A program made the translations under genes and the position numbers. The notes beneath the pieces are model-generated. The model was not told the origin of the DNA. It was given only the letters and a program-made list of their open reading frames with translations, and did no database searches. Below are positions 1 through 13,400 of a stretch of DNA of 64,000 nucleotides, one piece after another; the first letter of the stretch is position 1, and every line of letters begins with the position of its first letter. The DNA is from Crocodylus rhombifer. Its lineage: Eukaryota; Chordata; Crocodylia; Crocodylidae. The stretch is from contig JAVSML010025180.1 in NCBI GenBank assembly GCA_038503035.1, positions 248,001 through 312,000 on the forward strand, given 5' to 3'.

Positions 1-530
1 AGGGCAGTTGATGCTATATACTTTGACTTCAGCAAGGCTTTTGACACAGGCATGCTTCCACAGTGTTCTCATTAACAAACTAAGGAAATAAAGACTAGAT
101 GACAGCACTGTAAAGTGGAGTCATAACATGGTATTCAGCAAGTAGCCATCAGTGGCTCAGTGTATTGGTATTCAACATCTCCTTTAAGGATTTGGACCAG
201 GGGTGGCCAACTGCAGAATGTGTGCCACAGGTGGCATGGGCAGCCTGTGTGTGGCACATGGCAGACTGGGGAGGGGACAAACAATACAGCAGCAGATAGG
301 GCAGGGAGCAAAAAGCAGAAAAGCAGACTGGGCAGGTAGCACAGGACAAGAAGCAGAAAGCACAGCAGAAGATTGGGTAGGGGCACAGGGCAGGGAAGAG
401 AAAGCAGAGCAGCCAATAGCACTGAGGGAGGCATGGCTTGACAAAAAGGTTGGTCTCCACTGGACACTGGGAGTAAGTGTACACTAAGCAAATTTGCAGA
501 TAACACCAAATCAGGTAGAGTTGCTGTTTG
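1..530 (+). mobile_element. CR1 LINE reverse transcriptase fragment, interrupted
   Basis: Bases 1-60 encode [15 protein letters not shown], the CR1 RT motif around its first catalytic Asp. Further on, about 160-197 encodes an F-N-I...DLD stretch, and 471-520 resumes with KCTLSKFAD (the second catalytic motif, with ADN in place of ADD). The two halves are split by a DNA element at 198-462. Truncated and full of stops; a dead fragment cut by the window edge. Confidence 0.7.
198..462. mobile_element. hAT-like non-autonomous element, family A copy 1
   Basis: Starts CAGGGGTGGCCAAC and ends GGTTGGTCTCCACTG, imperfect terminal inverted repeats of hAT type. The interior (GCAGACTGGGCAGG-like repeats) matches 27962-28168 and, inverted, 42289-42507. 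It splits a CR1 RT reading frame. Flanks (190-197 and 463-470) are not a clean duplication, so the exact ends may be off by a few bases. Confidence 0.55.
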
Positions 531-1354
531 GTTTTCCACATTGTAGTGCAAATGTATTTTCAAATATTTATTTCATACAAGGCAAACAGCGTAGGCATAG
601 TGCTTTGAATAGCTGGCAGGAGCCACTCTGAGAACAAGGATGTCCAAATTATGAGACTCAACATTTCTGTTTTTTATATTCATATTGGAAATGAATTGTC
701 AAAAATACATATTAACACTCTTTCATTCTCTTCCATGAATGAGACTTGTATTTCTAAACTGGGATTGCTAGGTATTTGGGGGTTTTTGTTTCAGTATCCA
801 TATATTCCCCATCTGGAGGCTTGAGCCTATTTATTTACATTATTTACAATAGACCACAAGGTATAGATTAGCCAACAGTGTGCTGTGGTAGCCAAAAAGG
901 TCAACAGGATCCTTTAGGAGCCATTGGGGAAAACTGGACTGTTTTAAAATCATTAAAATAAAATTAGTACTTGGAATAAATGTGTACATTTAACTGTATG
1001 TCTCCAGGGATTTTTTTTTTTAAATTCTAGGAACCTTTATACCTTGTCTACAGCCTTCATGAGCTGTCAGACAAGTCTTCTTTTGATGATGTTTTTAGTG
1101 TTATTCATTATTAAATATATTGAGTTTAGTTTACATTGCATTTCTTTATTAAAATAAACTAATATGCATAATCTGGTATACTATCCCACTCTTAATTTTT
1201 TATCATATTTTCTTTTAATGTACCACAAAAATTTGAATTTATAGTAGCAACACTTTTAATTTGAACTTTGTGAAGAAAGTAGATAAAAGTATGGGTTTTT
1301 TAAATCTCTGAAGGCAGATAATGAGTTTTGTACTCTTTCATGAAAAATTTTAAG
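531..1354. other. GK5: GK5 intron, nothing recognised
   Basis: AT-rich intronic sequence without an exon or a clear element. A short stretch near 883-925 resembles the left part of hAT family B (see 19261-19568) but is too degraded to call. Confidence 0.4.
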
Positions 1355-1459
1355 GTCTGTATTCATTGATTGGATGGAAGATTGGAAAAGAAGTTGTTTA
1401 CTTAACAGAAGGCAATGGATCAGACACAGGCTCTACCATAAAATGGGCTCAGGGGCTAG
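1355..1459 (+). CDS. GK5: GK5 coding exon (first one in window)
   Basis: Acceptor AG at 1353-1354, donor GTAAGT at 1460-1465. The exon starts with two bases finishing a glycine codon and reads [19 protein letters not shown], then an NGSDTGS...KWAQGL segment, ending one base into the next codon. This is the FGGY region following the central glycine-rich loop. The acceptor has a weak pyrimidine tract, but frame and family alignment fix the start. The last base (G) joins AT of the next exon to make Asp. Confidence 0.9.
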
Positions 1460-4400
1460 GTAAGTGGCTTTTTAATTTTAAAGTATTATAAAATAAATTG
1501 GCTAGTAAGAGACCATTTTACAGGCTTGTGTTCATGCTAGCAGGTTTGGCTTATTATTATTAACAGGTTGGCAGTATAGTTGCTTGTTGGACAGTCCCAA
1601 TGATAGCAATTCCACATCTTCACTGCTGATACTGATTTTGTAGCTACACTAATTTCACCTACATTTTTCCTGCTGGAAAATGTTGGAGTGTAGACCTATT
1701 TGATTCAAGTGGCTAATGAGAAGGATTGATTCCAGATCTTCTTGGAACTCTCCTTTTCGGCCTTTTCTATGCGATCCTGGTTCTGCCATCAGAGTTTTTG
1801 CCATGGGGAAGCTGCCACGGCACAAACACATCCACATGGCTCCACTCAGCAGATGTGCTGGCAGGGTGCAGATTGCAACCTTATAAGCATAGCTGCTGAA
1901 GGGACAACAGCAGCCAACACAAGGTGAGCATGTTTACCCTCTGCTGGCCTCTGGACAGTGATAAATGTCTCCTTTCTTTCAAAAGTTGTTGTTGCCTTGC
2001 CAGTAGAATGAAAAGATTCTGTTGCTAAAACTGTGTTCTATAGATCAGACCTTCTGTATTAGTACATTGCTAGTTTGGTTTTGCCTAATCATCTTTTTAT
2101 TTGGACCATTGTTGGTCAGCCTTTTTAGGCTCAAGGCACCCCTCCAGAACTTCTCTGAGAGCCACTGTTGTATTACCTCAGTTTATCTGTTTAAATAGAT
2201 AAATCTAATGTGGTCCTGGAGCAGCACCTTGGAGATAAATCCATAGAACAGTGATTCTCAACCAGCTGTGTTTCCATGCTGCAGTATCGCTGCTGATGTT
2301 GTTATGGTCAGGTAAAACTGCCCTATGCACCTCTGTTTCCAGGAGGCAAATGTGGAGCCAGACAGGGAAGCAGTTCACAGCCACAGCCACTTCCTAGTCC
2401 AGTTCCTCATGGAAACAGACATGCAGAGCTGTTTCACCTGGCTGTAGTGGCACAAGTGCTGGCATCATGGTACCCCTGAAAGGGTCTTGCAGCATGCCAG
2501 TTGAGAATCACTCTGTTGAACTGAATACGCTCAGTGCTTTTAATCTGTCTTCTTATAGTCTCTGATATGTACATCTTTATGACCTGTGTAATTTATAATC
2601 TTTCATTTCTTTTCTTGGAACATGTTATCACTTCGTGTCACCTAAACATTTCAACCAGTCTTGTCTTTTTTAAATGCATGATACCCCAAATTGAATAGAA
2701 TAATGTAAATGAGGCCAAATTAGTGCTTAGTAGAAAAGAGACCAGACTAGAATTTTCAGTTGTAACTGAAGTTAGCTGATTGCCAGTTTGGTTTAGTTAA
2801 TTATAGGGATTCTACAGGCATTTGTTCTAAGGCAAAAATGTTTATTTATAACATCTCAACTTAGATTTGGCTGAGTTTTTAAAATGAGCCAAGTGTTTAG
2901 GATGTACCATTATAAGCTTTGGAGAGACCACCAATCGTACAAATTCGTTAAGTATGCAGTAGCAAAGTACTGAGAGTATAGTTAAAAAAAAGAATCGAGT
3001 CTATTCATTACAGGGTAACTATTGTAATAGGCTTGTGGCCACATGCACTGTTAGCTTTTCCTAGGGTTCTTCAATAGAATATTGAAAATGTAGGAACATT
3101 TGCAAGTGACTAAGGTCATTATAGGAGAGTAGCAGCTTTGTTAGGATTAAGATGGAGAGCTCCTTAACATTTTAAAGAGCCACTTTTCTGAATGTCCTAA
3201 AATTTATGTATTTACTTGGATGCTTTGAAATATGATTAACTTCATAAATGGAATTTAAGGTAATGTTAGTCAGCTTAATTTGGAATTAGCTAGTGGCAAA
3301 GCAATAGGACAGTAAGGCAGTCAGAGTAGCAAAGAGCAACAGCTGTGCATGGGAGAGAATCACCTGATCAAGAGGCACCACTCCAGGGAACCGCTCCAGG
3401 GAATGTAAAAGCCAGCACCCGGAGAGTGGAAAAGAGGGCCAGTGCCCTAGAGGGGCCAAGCTCTCAGCAGGGAGGAGCTGCCTGAGAAATGCTGGCAGGC
3501 ATTAAATGCCCTGGAGGCAGGGAGATGAGACACACCTCCCATCCCACAGGATGGCTGCCCAAATGTTAGTTTGTTTATCCCAAGGTGGGGGAGGTTTTCT
3601 TTTAAAGTGATAGCCTGCCTTTTTCTTCTTAACATTTAGTTATCTAGAGCAGTGGTCTCCAAACTTTTTTTGACCATGCTATCAGTAAAAAAAATTTTGA
3701 ACACGCACCCCCAATATATGTATATTTATATAAATTTAAATAGAAGTTCTAATATTTTCTTCCTGCACCCCAGTGGATCGTCTTGTGCACCCCCTGGGGT
3801 GCTTGCACCCCTCTTTGGAGACCACTGATCTAGAGCAGGAAGATTGTGTTAAAACAGTAGCTTGCCTTTATGTTATAGTTTATACTGGTAGACCCAGAAC
3901 GGCTACAAGGGATAAGGAAGAAGATGCTGGAGGAGCACAAACCACAGGGGTGCCTGAAGGACTTGAGCTACAGTAGTGCCCAGAGGATAAGTGCAGTTTT
4001 GAGCCCTGCCAAGGGTCAGAGCTCAAAATGTAAAGAGGCAGAAGCCAGAATGGTGAAAGTCTAATCCTGGAAAGGCAGTTGAGGTAGCCTGAAACCGGGA
4101 AGGCCAGGGCCATTGCCCAAGAGGGATGAAACCAGGGCCCAGGGTCTGGAGCCCAAGAGGGGTGAGACAGGCTGGTGTCCATAAGCAGCGGATTTAGGCC
4201 CAAATAGGGAGAGGGGGCAGAGGGTGGGAAAGCTGAGGCCCCAACAAAAGCGTGGAGGCCTGAGGAGGCCTGACATGGTACTGGGGCCAAGGTGCCCCAA
4301 TGAAGTGAATAGCCAGTAATATCTGTGAGGCATGAGTGTGGCTATAGGGGTGGACGGAGGCCATGAATAGTGCTTAAGGCAACCTGTGTCTTGGAGCATG

Positions 4401-7400
4401 GCTCAGGCTAGGATAGCCCACTGAGCACTTAAGGGCTGGACTGGAAGCAGCAGGGTCTGGGAGGGACCCGCCAGCTGAAACAGGTTGAGAGAAGAGGAAG
4501 GGTACCCTAGGAACCAGAGCAGGGTGGGAGCCACCTGGCCACCCGGGGACATCACAGCTGTCCCTGCGGCTCGGTCCCATCACAGGTAGTATATTCCACT
4601 GCCTTTGAGTATGTGTGGGTTGGGAGAAAAGAAAAAGGGAGGAGAACAGCTAGTGCAGGGTACTACTGGACTGGGTTTTTTTATGAACTTATGAGTCAGA
4701 TGTATTACTTAGCACTTTTGGTTGCTCTGAGGAGAAATGGAGGTGGATTAGGAGACAGTGGAGATATTACATAGATAACAAAAACTTCTTCCAACATATA
4801 AAGAAAGAACAGGGAAAGAAAAGAGGCTGCTATTCAGCACAGATCATATTCAACTGAGAGCAACCTACAAGTACCATCAATGTCCCAAGTCCACTTGGTG
4901 AAAAAGCATGAGAATTTGTTTTCAGTTGTCACGCCTCAATTCTGACACTTTCTCCCTGTTGAGGCCCACCAGAGTCCAGGCCTGAACATAGTTTGGACTA
5001 GATTTTCCTATTTGGACAGGCATTTTAGCAGACAATTTCTGTTGAGGGTTTTCTATTGATGCTCTAGTTACCTTTTAAGTTATGTTCTCTTGTTCATTCT
5101 TCTGTTATGCAAGTTATTCTATTCTATTATTGCAAGCTGCCCATGGCCTTTGTTGGGAAGGATGGCCTATAAATTGAATCAATAAATAAATAATAAGGGC
5201 CAGGAGACTGTGGGTCAGGAGTGAGGGACCCCAGTAGGGTGGGGGTCTGTGGCTTAGAAGTGAGGGACAGTGGCATGGGGAGGGGCAGAACACCACCATA
5301 TCAGGGCTGCTCAGTGCAGGGGGGGGNNNNNNNNNNTATATATATATATAGATAGTGGCATTTCATTTTACTTGCAGAAAACAATGGATTTGTTGGGGGG
5401 TTATAGAGAATTTTAGATTCCCCCTCCCCCCTGAGAATTTTGGATTTTTTTATCGGAGAAAACCAGGATCTCTGGTAATCTTCAACACCAAAGAGGGCTT
5501 TTGCATTCAGTTGCTAATCCTAGCACCACATTGTCAGGTCTTAGTATGGCTACACTTTGTGCAAAACCCAAGAACAAAATTAAGGGAAAAGAAGAGGGTG
5601 TTTGGGGATCTAAACCATCTTATTGTGTGTTTAGGTCTCTGCTGTAGCTTGGAGTGCTCTTAAGGACTCGGGGGCCATTAACCTGCGAATTACAAGAACA
5701 CAAAGCATTCAGCCATTCCACTTCAACCTATGACATATCCTCAAGTCTATCTAGGAGTATACCTTGAGTCTAAAAAGGTTGAAAACTACTGGTATAGAGA
5801 TGCCAATATTCAGACTTGTACTACTTGCACTTGGCCCAACAATATAGGCTTGTGGCAAATATCTCAACATCAACTTCACCCGTTTATTCATACAGTCACT
5901 CTCATAAGTCCTATAAATATCTCCTTGACTAGAAAGATAATGGTCATGATACAGGGTCTTGAAAGTAAAAGGTTATAGAATTGTTGGGGATATGATTGAG
6001 GGCTTGGTTCTTGAGCTGGGTAGTTTTTCATGTGATTAATGGAACAAACATAAAGGAGAGTTGTTTTTTTAGTGTCTGTAATATTTACTAGCTGGAATAT
6101 TTAAACAATCTTTGGTGAGAATTAAAGATTTTTCTGACTTGGAATAATTTAGACATATAACTTTTTGTACACTGTTACAGATCTTTTTACGAGTGTAGAA
6201 GATACATCAAAAATGGCAAGAAGTGTGGTTGATTCTGAAGGAGTATGTTTTGTTCCATCTTTTAGAGGTCTGCAGGTAAAAGTCATGTCCTTAATAATTT
6301 GATGGAAGTGATTTATGGTGTCCTAGTTAAATGCAATATCTATCAATTTGCCCATTACCATGGTGTTCTGTTCTGTTTACGTTTTTGCTTCATGTCCATC
6401 CCTGTCGTATTTGAGGGCCAGTACAGTATCTCAGCCCTTAAAAACATTAATGAAATTATTTTAAAAAAGGATCTGTGATGTAGGGAAATTTCACCGTCGG
6501 GGCACTGAGAGACAGGAAATTGTGACTTGCTAAAGCTAATACAAGGAGTTTACAAAGCAGGTAACTGAACCTGCGTCTCTTGCAACTCAGTCTTGTGCCT
6601 TAACTTAAAGCATTTGTTTTATACAATTTATTTTCAAACCTTAGATCATGATTTTGAGAGTACAAAAAATGTATTTAGGAGTTTTCCTAAATTAGTATAT
6701 GTTTCTCAACTCAACCCTTAAGCACAGCATTAATACTGCATAACTGATTGCCATGTTAATTTAATATGTGTTTACTAGGCTTTTAAAATTTATTAATTTA
6801 ATTTTTCCTATACTGTAGTTTTCAGTGGACACAAATCAGTTTTGTTAAAAATTTCGTTGAAGATTGCACAATTTTTTTCGCTTGTTTCTGTTGTAGAATA
6901 TTGAACACATTACTAGCTCCTTGCATTCCTTTGTTTTCCAAACAAGCTCATTGTATGTTTCTTATTCTTCCATCCATCTCTTTCACAACATTCCTTCCCC
7001 CTACCTCCTCCATAGTTTCATAGTTTCTAGGGTCAGAAGGGACCTGAGCAGATCATCGAGTCTGACCCCCTGCCATGGCAGGAAAGAGGTGTTCATCTAG
7101 CCTCCTCTTAAAGACCCCCAGGGTAGGAGCTAGCACCACTTCTCTTGGAAGTTGGTTCCAGATCTTAGCCACCCTGACCGTGAAGTAGCGCCTCCTGATA
7201 TCTAGCCTGCATCTACCCTCTGCCAGCTTATGACCGTTATTCCTGATCACTCCTGGTAGTGCTTGGGGGAACAGGGACTTCCCCAGTGCCTGCTGGTCCC
7301 CTCTGACTAGTTTGTAACAGGCCACTAGATCCCCCCTTGGCCTTCTCTTGTGGAGGCTGAACAGGTTCAGGTCCCTGAGCCTCTCCTCATAGGGTCTGCC

Positions 7401-10400
7401 CTGCTATCCCCTAATCATGCGAGTGGCCCTCCTCTGGACCCTCTCCATGTTGTCCACGTCCCTCTTGAAGTGCAGCGCCCAGAACTGCACACAGTACTCC
7501 AGCTGCGGCCTGACCAGTGCCACATAGAGGGGGAGGATCACCTCCTTGGATCTGCTCGAGATGCATCTGTGGATGCATGACAAGGTACGGTTGGCCTTCC
7601 TGACTGCATCCCCACACTGCCGGCCCATGTTCATCTTGGCATCAGTGATGACTCCAAGATCCTTTTCTGCCTCTGTACTGACAAGAAGGGAGTTCCCCAG
7701 CCTGTAGGTATGGTGCTGGTTCTTCCGCCCCAGGTGCAGCACCTTGCACTTGTCAGTGTTGAATCCCATCCTATTCTCATCCGCCCACCCCTGTAACCTG
7801 TCCGATTGTAGTGTATTGCTCCCTTCTAGCATGCCGACATCCCCCCACATCTTAGTGTCATCAGCGAATTTGACAGGGGGCTTTTTACCTCCTTGTCCAA
7901 GTCACTGATGAAGATGTTGAACAGTGTGGGCCCGAGGACCGAGCCCTGGGGGACCCCACTGCCCTCATCCCTCCAGGCTGAAAATGACCTCTCCACCACC
8001 ACTCTCTGGGTGCGGCCCTCCAGCCAGTTGGTGACCCATTTGACTGTGTACGTTTTGACACCACAGTCCCCTAGTTTCTTAATGAGAACTGGGCGAGAGA
8101 CAGTGTCGAAAGCCTTCCGAATGTCCAGGAAGACTATGTCCACTGCTACCCCTGCATCTAAGGATTTGGTGACCTGGTTGTAGAAGGCCACCAGGTTGGT
8201 CTGACAGGACCTGCCTCTAATGAACCCATGTTGGTTGCCCCTAAACATAATCTCCCCTGCTGGCCCCTCATGGACATGTGCCAGAATAATTCTCTCAAAA
8301 AGCTTGCCCAGGACTGAGGTAAGACTAACTGGCCTATAGTTTCCTGAGTCCTCCTTCCTCCCCTTTTTGAAGATGGGAACCACATTGGCCCTCTTTCAGT
8401 CCTCTGGCACCACGCCAGATCACCACGAGTGCTCGTACAGCCGTGCCAGGGATGCCGCAATGACCTCAGCGAATTCCCTCAGTACTCTAGGTTGGAGATC
8501 ACCTGGGCTAGCTGATCTGAATACATCCAGTCCCTCTAGAAGTTCCCTAACTAGTTCCTCACTAACCCTTGGCCTAGGTGCGCCTCCCCTGGGGTCTGAG
8601 GGAGGCCCAGAGGGGGCGGTGACTGTTCCAGTCCCTGCTCAGGAAAATGGAGGCAAAAAAGTCGTTAAATAGGTTAGCTTTGTCATCTGGTGTGACAACC
8701 AAATTTCCTAGCATGTCCTACAGGGGCCCCACATTACCTGGTACCTTTTTTTTGCCCCCTATGTATTTAAAAAAGGACTTCTTATTGTCTTTAATCCGGG
8801 AAGCTAGTCCCAATCCCATCTCCGCCTTGGCCTTCCTGACTGCCCCCCTGCATCCCCGAGCAACCACAGTATAGTCCTCCCTGGTGATGGCCCCTCCCTT
8901 CCATTGGGTGTATGCCTCCCTTTTAGCTAGGAGACGTTCCCGGATGCTTTTGGTGAGCCATGGGGGCTTTTGCGCCCTCCTGCCCCCTTTGATCCATGTT
9001 GGGATTACCTCCTTTTGGGCTTGGAGGATCGTCTCCTTAAGGAGCGACCACTCTTCTTGGACACCTGGCTCCCCTCCCCTCTGGGACCTCAGTGCTTCCC
9101 CGACTAGTCTCCTAAGCTCATTGAAGTCTGCCCTCCTGAAATCTAGGGCTGCTGCCTTGCTGCAGGCCTTTGCCACCTTGCGCTGGATGGTGAATTCCAG
9201 CAGGCATGATAGCTGTCACCCACGTGGTCGAGCACCTGCAGCCCCTTCACCAAGTCGTCACCCATGGCCAGCACCAGGTCCAACAAGGCGTCTCCCCTGG
9301 TGGGGCTGTGCACCTTCTGGGTTAGATGGAGGTCCTACATCCTGGCTAGGAACCTACGTGAGTGGTCAGACCTGGCTGACTGCTTTTACCAGCAGATGTC
9401 TGGAAAGTTCAGGTCACCCATGATGACCACATCCTTTGACCTAACTACCTCCGTGAGCTGACTTAAGAATTCCTGGTTTAGCTCTTCCCCTTGGTTGGGT
9501 GGTCTGCAGTAGACCCCCACCGTTAAATCTCTTTCCCCTTGACTGCCTTGTATTCTAACCCAGAGCACTTCAGAGTCCCCCTCCTCTGATTCTTTGCTAA
9601 TTGACCAGGATGTGTATTCCTCCTTAATGTAGAGCGCCATGCCCCCACCTTTCCTCCCTGTCCTGTCCCTCCTGTACAGCCTGTAGCCATTGATATTCAC
9701 CACCCAGTCATGCGTTGGGTCTCACCACGTTTCAGTGACCCCCACTATGTCCGGGTTGGTGTCAGCTAGCAGGAGGGTAAGTTCCTTTTGCTTGTTTCCC
9801 ATACTACGAGCATTTGTGTAGAGGCATTTGAGGCCTCCTGAGGATGTGTGCACTGGCCCCCTACTTTCAGCATTACTCTGGCCCCTGTTGCTTACCTGCA
9901 TATATGTTCCATTCGTCAGTCTAGGCTGGGCTGTACTTGCGGGTGCCGCTTGGTTTAGTGGTCCAAGGCTTCCTCCTCCCTTGTCTTCCCTTTCCTCCGA
10001 CAAGCCTAGTTTAAAGCCTGCCAGAGGAGATCTGCAAACCTAGAAGAAAACACACTCTTACCTTTAGGAGAAAGGTGGAGCCCATCCCATCTGAGCATGT
10101 CTCTTGTCATGATGTGTGGTTTGTTGTCAAGGAAACCAAAGCCCACCTCGAGACACCATTCCCAAAGCTGCCAGTTGGTCTCTGCGATGCACGTCGCATG
10201 CCGTCTTCCATGTCCGCTCACTGGTAGGACAGAAAAGAAAACCACCTGTGCACCTACCTCCTTCAGCACATCCCCCAGAGCATGATAGTCCTCCATCAGG
10301 TGATCAGGGCTTCTCCTGGCCGCATCATGAATACCCACTTATATTAGGACCATGGGGTAGTAATCGGTGGGCTGGATCATGGCCTGGATCATCCCCTTCA

Positions 10401-13400
10401 CGTCCTGAATCTTTGCTCTGGATAGGCAGTAGACCTCGTGTGTTGAGGGGTCCTGGCGACAGACGGGGCCCTCTGTACCTCTCAGGATGGAGTCACCTAT
10501 GACAATCACTCAACACTTTTTCCTCCGGGACTGGTTAGCTCCTTCAGCCTGCTTGGATCAGTTGCCTCCTCTCCGGTTGCCTCCTCTCCTTCCTTCTCCT
10601 CCAGAGTTGCCAGGGCCTCGTACCTGTTCTCCAGCCGGACTGGAGGAACTGGTACTGCTGTGTTACGAGCAGCCCTGGTTCTGGAGGTGACTGTCTGCCA
10701 CTCTGCAGTGGAGGGCACTTCCCAAGGTGCTTCTTCCTTGAGTGTGTGGCCCTGCAGGGAAAGGAAATAGCTGTCAGTTTCATCCTCTGCCTCTCTGATT
10801 CCCCTCAGCCTGCTAACCTCCTCCTGGAGCTCCCTTACCTGCGCCTCCAGGGCCCTAAGGCAGGCGCCCGCAGGACAGGTGTGGGGATCCCCAATCCCTG
10901 CCCCCCGGGCCTTGCTGGGCAACTCCTTCAGGCCAGGGGGTGGGGGGACGCCAGCCCCCCATGGGGTCTGTCTGGGTGGAGGCCTCAGACGAGCCCCAGG
11001 TAGGCTGCGCCCCCCGGGCAGGGGCCCTGGCAGCACTTCGTGTCAGCACCATTGTAGGAGTTGCTGCTTGTTTATGGCTTAGTACAGTGCTTCGCCCTCC
11101 CCTAGCAGGACTCTCCCTCCTGGCACTTCCTGCTCACTCGCTGGCACGAATGCTGACGCAAATGCCGGTGCGCTCTTACAGAGCACGCCTGTTTGTGGGC
11201 TCTGTTTGTGCCGGCACAGCTCGGGAGCGCGGCTCCCTGCCAGCTAAAAGGGATCCAGGGGGCTTCTTCTCCGGACCTGGCTCATCTGCGTCCGGTCCTT
11301 CTGCCCACTTACCTTAGGGGGATCAGCTGCTGCTGCCGCCCCTGCTGCTGGCTTCGCTGCTGCTGCATCCACTTCCGCTTCGGGTCAGGTAAGGGGGCAC
11401 ACGTGCGTGAGGGACACACGTGTGCCTGGATCCCTCCTCTGCTCCCTGCTCCTGGCTCCCGAGGAGCCTCACACATAGGTTCTGTGTGTTCTCTATGTCC
11501 CCCTTCCCTCATTCCATTTATGTTCATTCATATGCCAGGGGTTGTGTGTGCCCCATACTAGGAATCTTAACCTTTCCCCCCATGGGAAATGCTCTGTATG
11601 CATACTATGCCCTCCTACTTCCCTTTTCACCTGCCATTTTTTGCCTTTTTTTTTCTTCTGGGGGCTCTTCTAAAGTAAGAAAAGGTACTGCTTATATAGC
11701 TCTTACTAGTATAGCTGTGTTGAAAAGCCTTAAGTGGGGACAGCGGGTGTGCTGACAAGAGGTTTTCTACTGAGACAGCTGCACCATCTCCCTAAAAGAC
11801 AAACTAAGCAGACAAGAGCACTTCTCGTGGAACACCTGCTTTTACATTGTTTCTACATAGCTTATTTAGGAGGTATTATTTTTTTCACAATCTTAGACAA
11901 TATACCTGTGTGGGTAAAATGTAGTAGAGTAGACCTGGTCTGGGAAATAAGAAATTCAAGGTATGAAAATTTTAAATTTTGAGGATGAGCTGAACCAAAG
12001 GAGTGGAATTTTTTGGCTAGAAGGTGTTACTGGTTACCGTCAAGTCGTTCTTTGATCTGTAGAGGGTTACAGAGGTGCTTGAAGCTGTTGCGGCTGGCTA
12101 CATGTAGGGCACTTCGTCTTACATTTCCCTCTTTACATTTTATGGGTTTTTTGTATCCAAGTCAAGAGGATTTTGTCCACTAACGCCCATAAAACATTAC
12201 TTGAAATTTTGGAATTATTTGGTTGTTTTTATCACGCTTCTTGAAGACAGATAAAGAAAATCACATCGAGTTGAGTCCAGGACCTTTCTTTGCTTAGTAA
12301 AAAAAAATTACTTTTTAAATTTCCTAGAGTCTAGTATAAGATCTGTTTACTTTGAATATATTTGTTTTAAGTTACATGATATACTTTTGTTATCTTGTGC
12401 AGATTTTGCAATTTTTCTCCTTTCTACTACTTGATCCAAAAGTACAGTACTTTATTTTGCCAGGTATATAACCAGTCATGCAAACTCACTGGTGGCCTTC
12501 TTGCAGACTGCATTTTTAAATAAAAAGATCAGACTTTCTTTTTTTATACAATATGCAAGCAAGAAATGGCAAAAAGCAAATAGGAGGTTGTTTATTCCTA
12601 CTACAGTCTGTAAAATCCTGCTCAGTAAATCTGTTTTGGTTGGCAGAATACTTATTAATGTATGATGCCTTCACTTGGTGTGTGATTTGATGAAAGGGTG
12701 TGGATTTATGGAAAACTTTTTATATTTGCAGACAGGAATTCCAAGAAGGACAAACACTGGCTTGAATCTTCTAGGAATCTTTGACCAGCAATCGTCAAGT
12801 ATTTGCTGTCCTATGGCATGCCATTTCCCTTATTGACTTATGAAGACCAGTAGTGACTACTGCTAGGGAAGATTGTAAATATCTTCCCTAGGGGGACTGT
12901 GTGATGCCAATTGCTTGTAAGCTTCTGGGCAAGTTTTGATCAGGTAGTCAACCCCTGGTGCTGGCAACTATTTGATTGCTTTTATTTTTCATTGTTTGTT
13001 AAAGCTATAGAAAAAGTTTGGAATTAGATAATTTGCAGAAGACCTAGCATGCCTTAAATTTCATAGACCCTTAACAAGATCTAGGTACAATGTTGAATAT
13101 AGGATGGAAACAGCACTGTCAGCTTCGATAGCTTTCCTATTGGCAATGAGTGAACAAATTAACTTGGATTGGAGAACAGGAGGAAGACAGGCAGGAGAAA
13201 AGACCAAAAGAGAGAGACAAAAGTAGGTATAGGGGAGTTTTTTGGTATGAGATTGGCTGGCAAAAAAGGGTATAAGATTGCCATGAGGCCTGGTATCAAA
13301 GAAACAAGGGCTGGGTATCACAGAGAGTGGGAGTGAAAGAGAAAGAGCCAAGGATAAAGAAGAGACAGAACTGGAACAGGGACAAGTTGGAAGGGATGAG

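Larger units (their letters stand above)
7014..11400 (-). mobile_element. Nearly full-length CR1 LINE (about 4.4 kb)
   Basis: The + strand left edge (7014) shows the CR1 3' terminal motif CATAGTTTCATAG, so the element runs on the minus strand. In order from its 5' side: GC-rich 5' region (about 11.40-11.05 kb), ORF1 (11.05-10.01 kb), and ORF2 with endonuclease (10.00-9.39 kb), linker (9.18-8.72 kb), RT (8.38-7.40 kb) and C-terminal region (7.33-7.05 kb). Several frameshifts and stops make it inactive, but it is the most complete copy in the window. The 5' limit is uncertain by about 100-200 bp. It lies in a GK5 intron, antisense to the gene. Confidence 0.9.

Noticed and set aside
135..563. 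142-codon minus-strand frame
   Set aside because: Crosses the boundary between a hAT-like element and a CR1 fragment and is made of repeated Cys/Leu/Pro codons.
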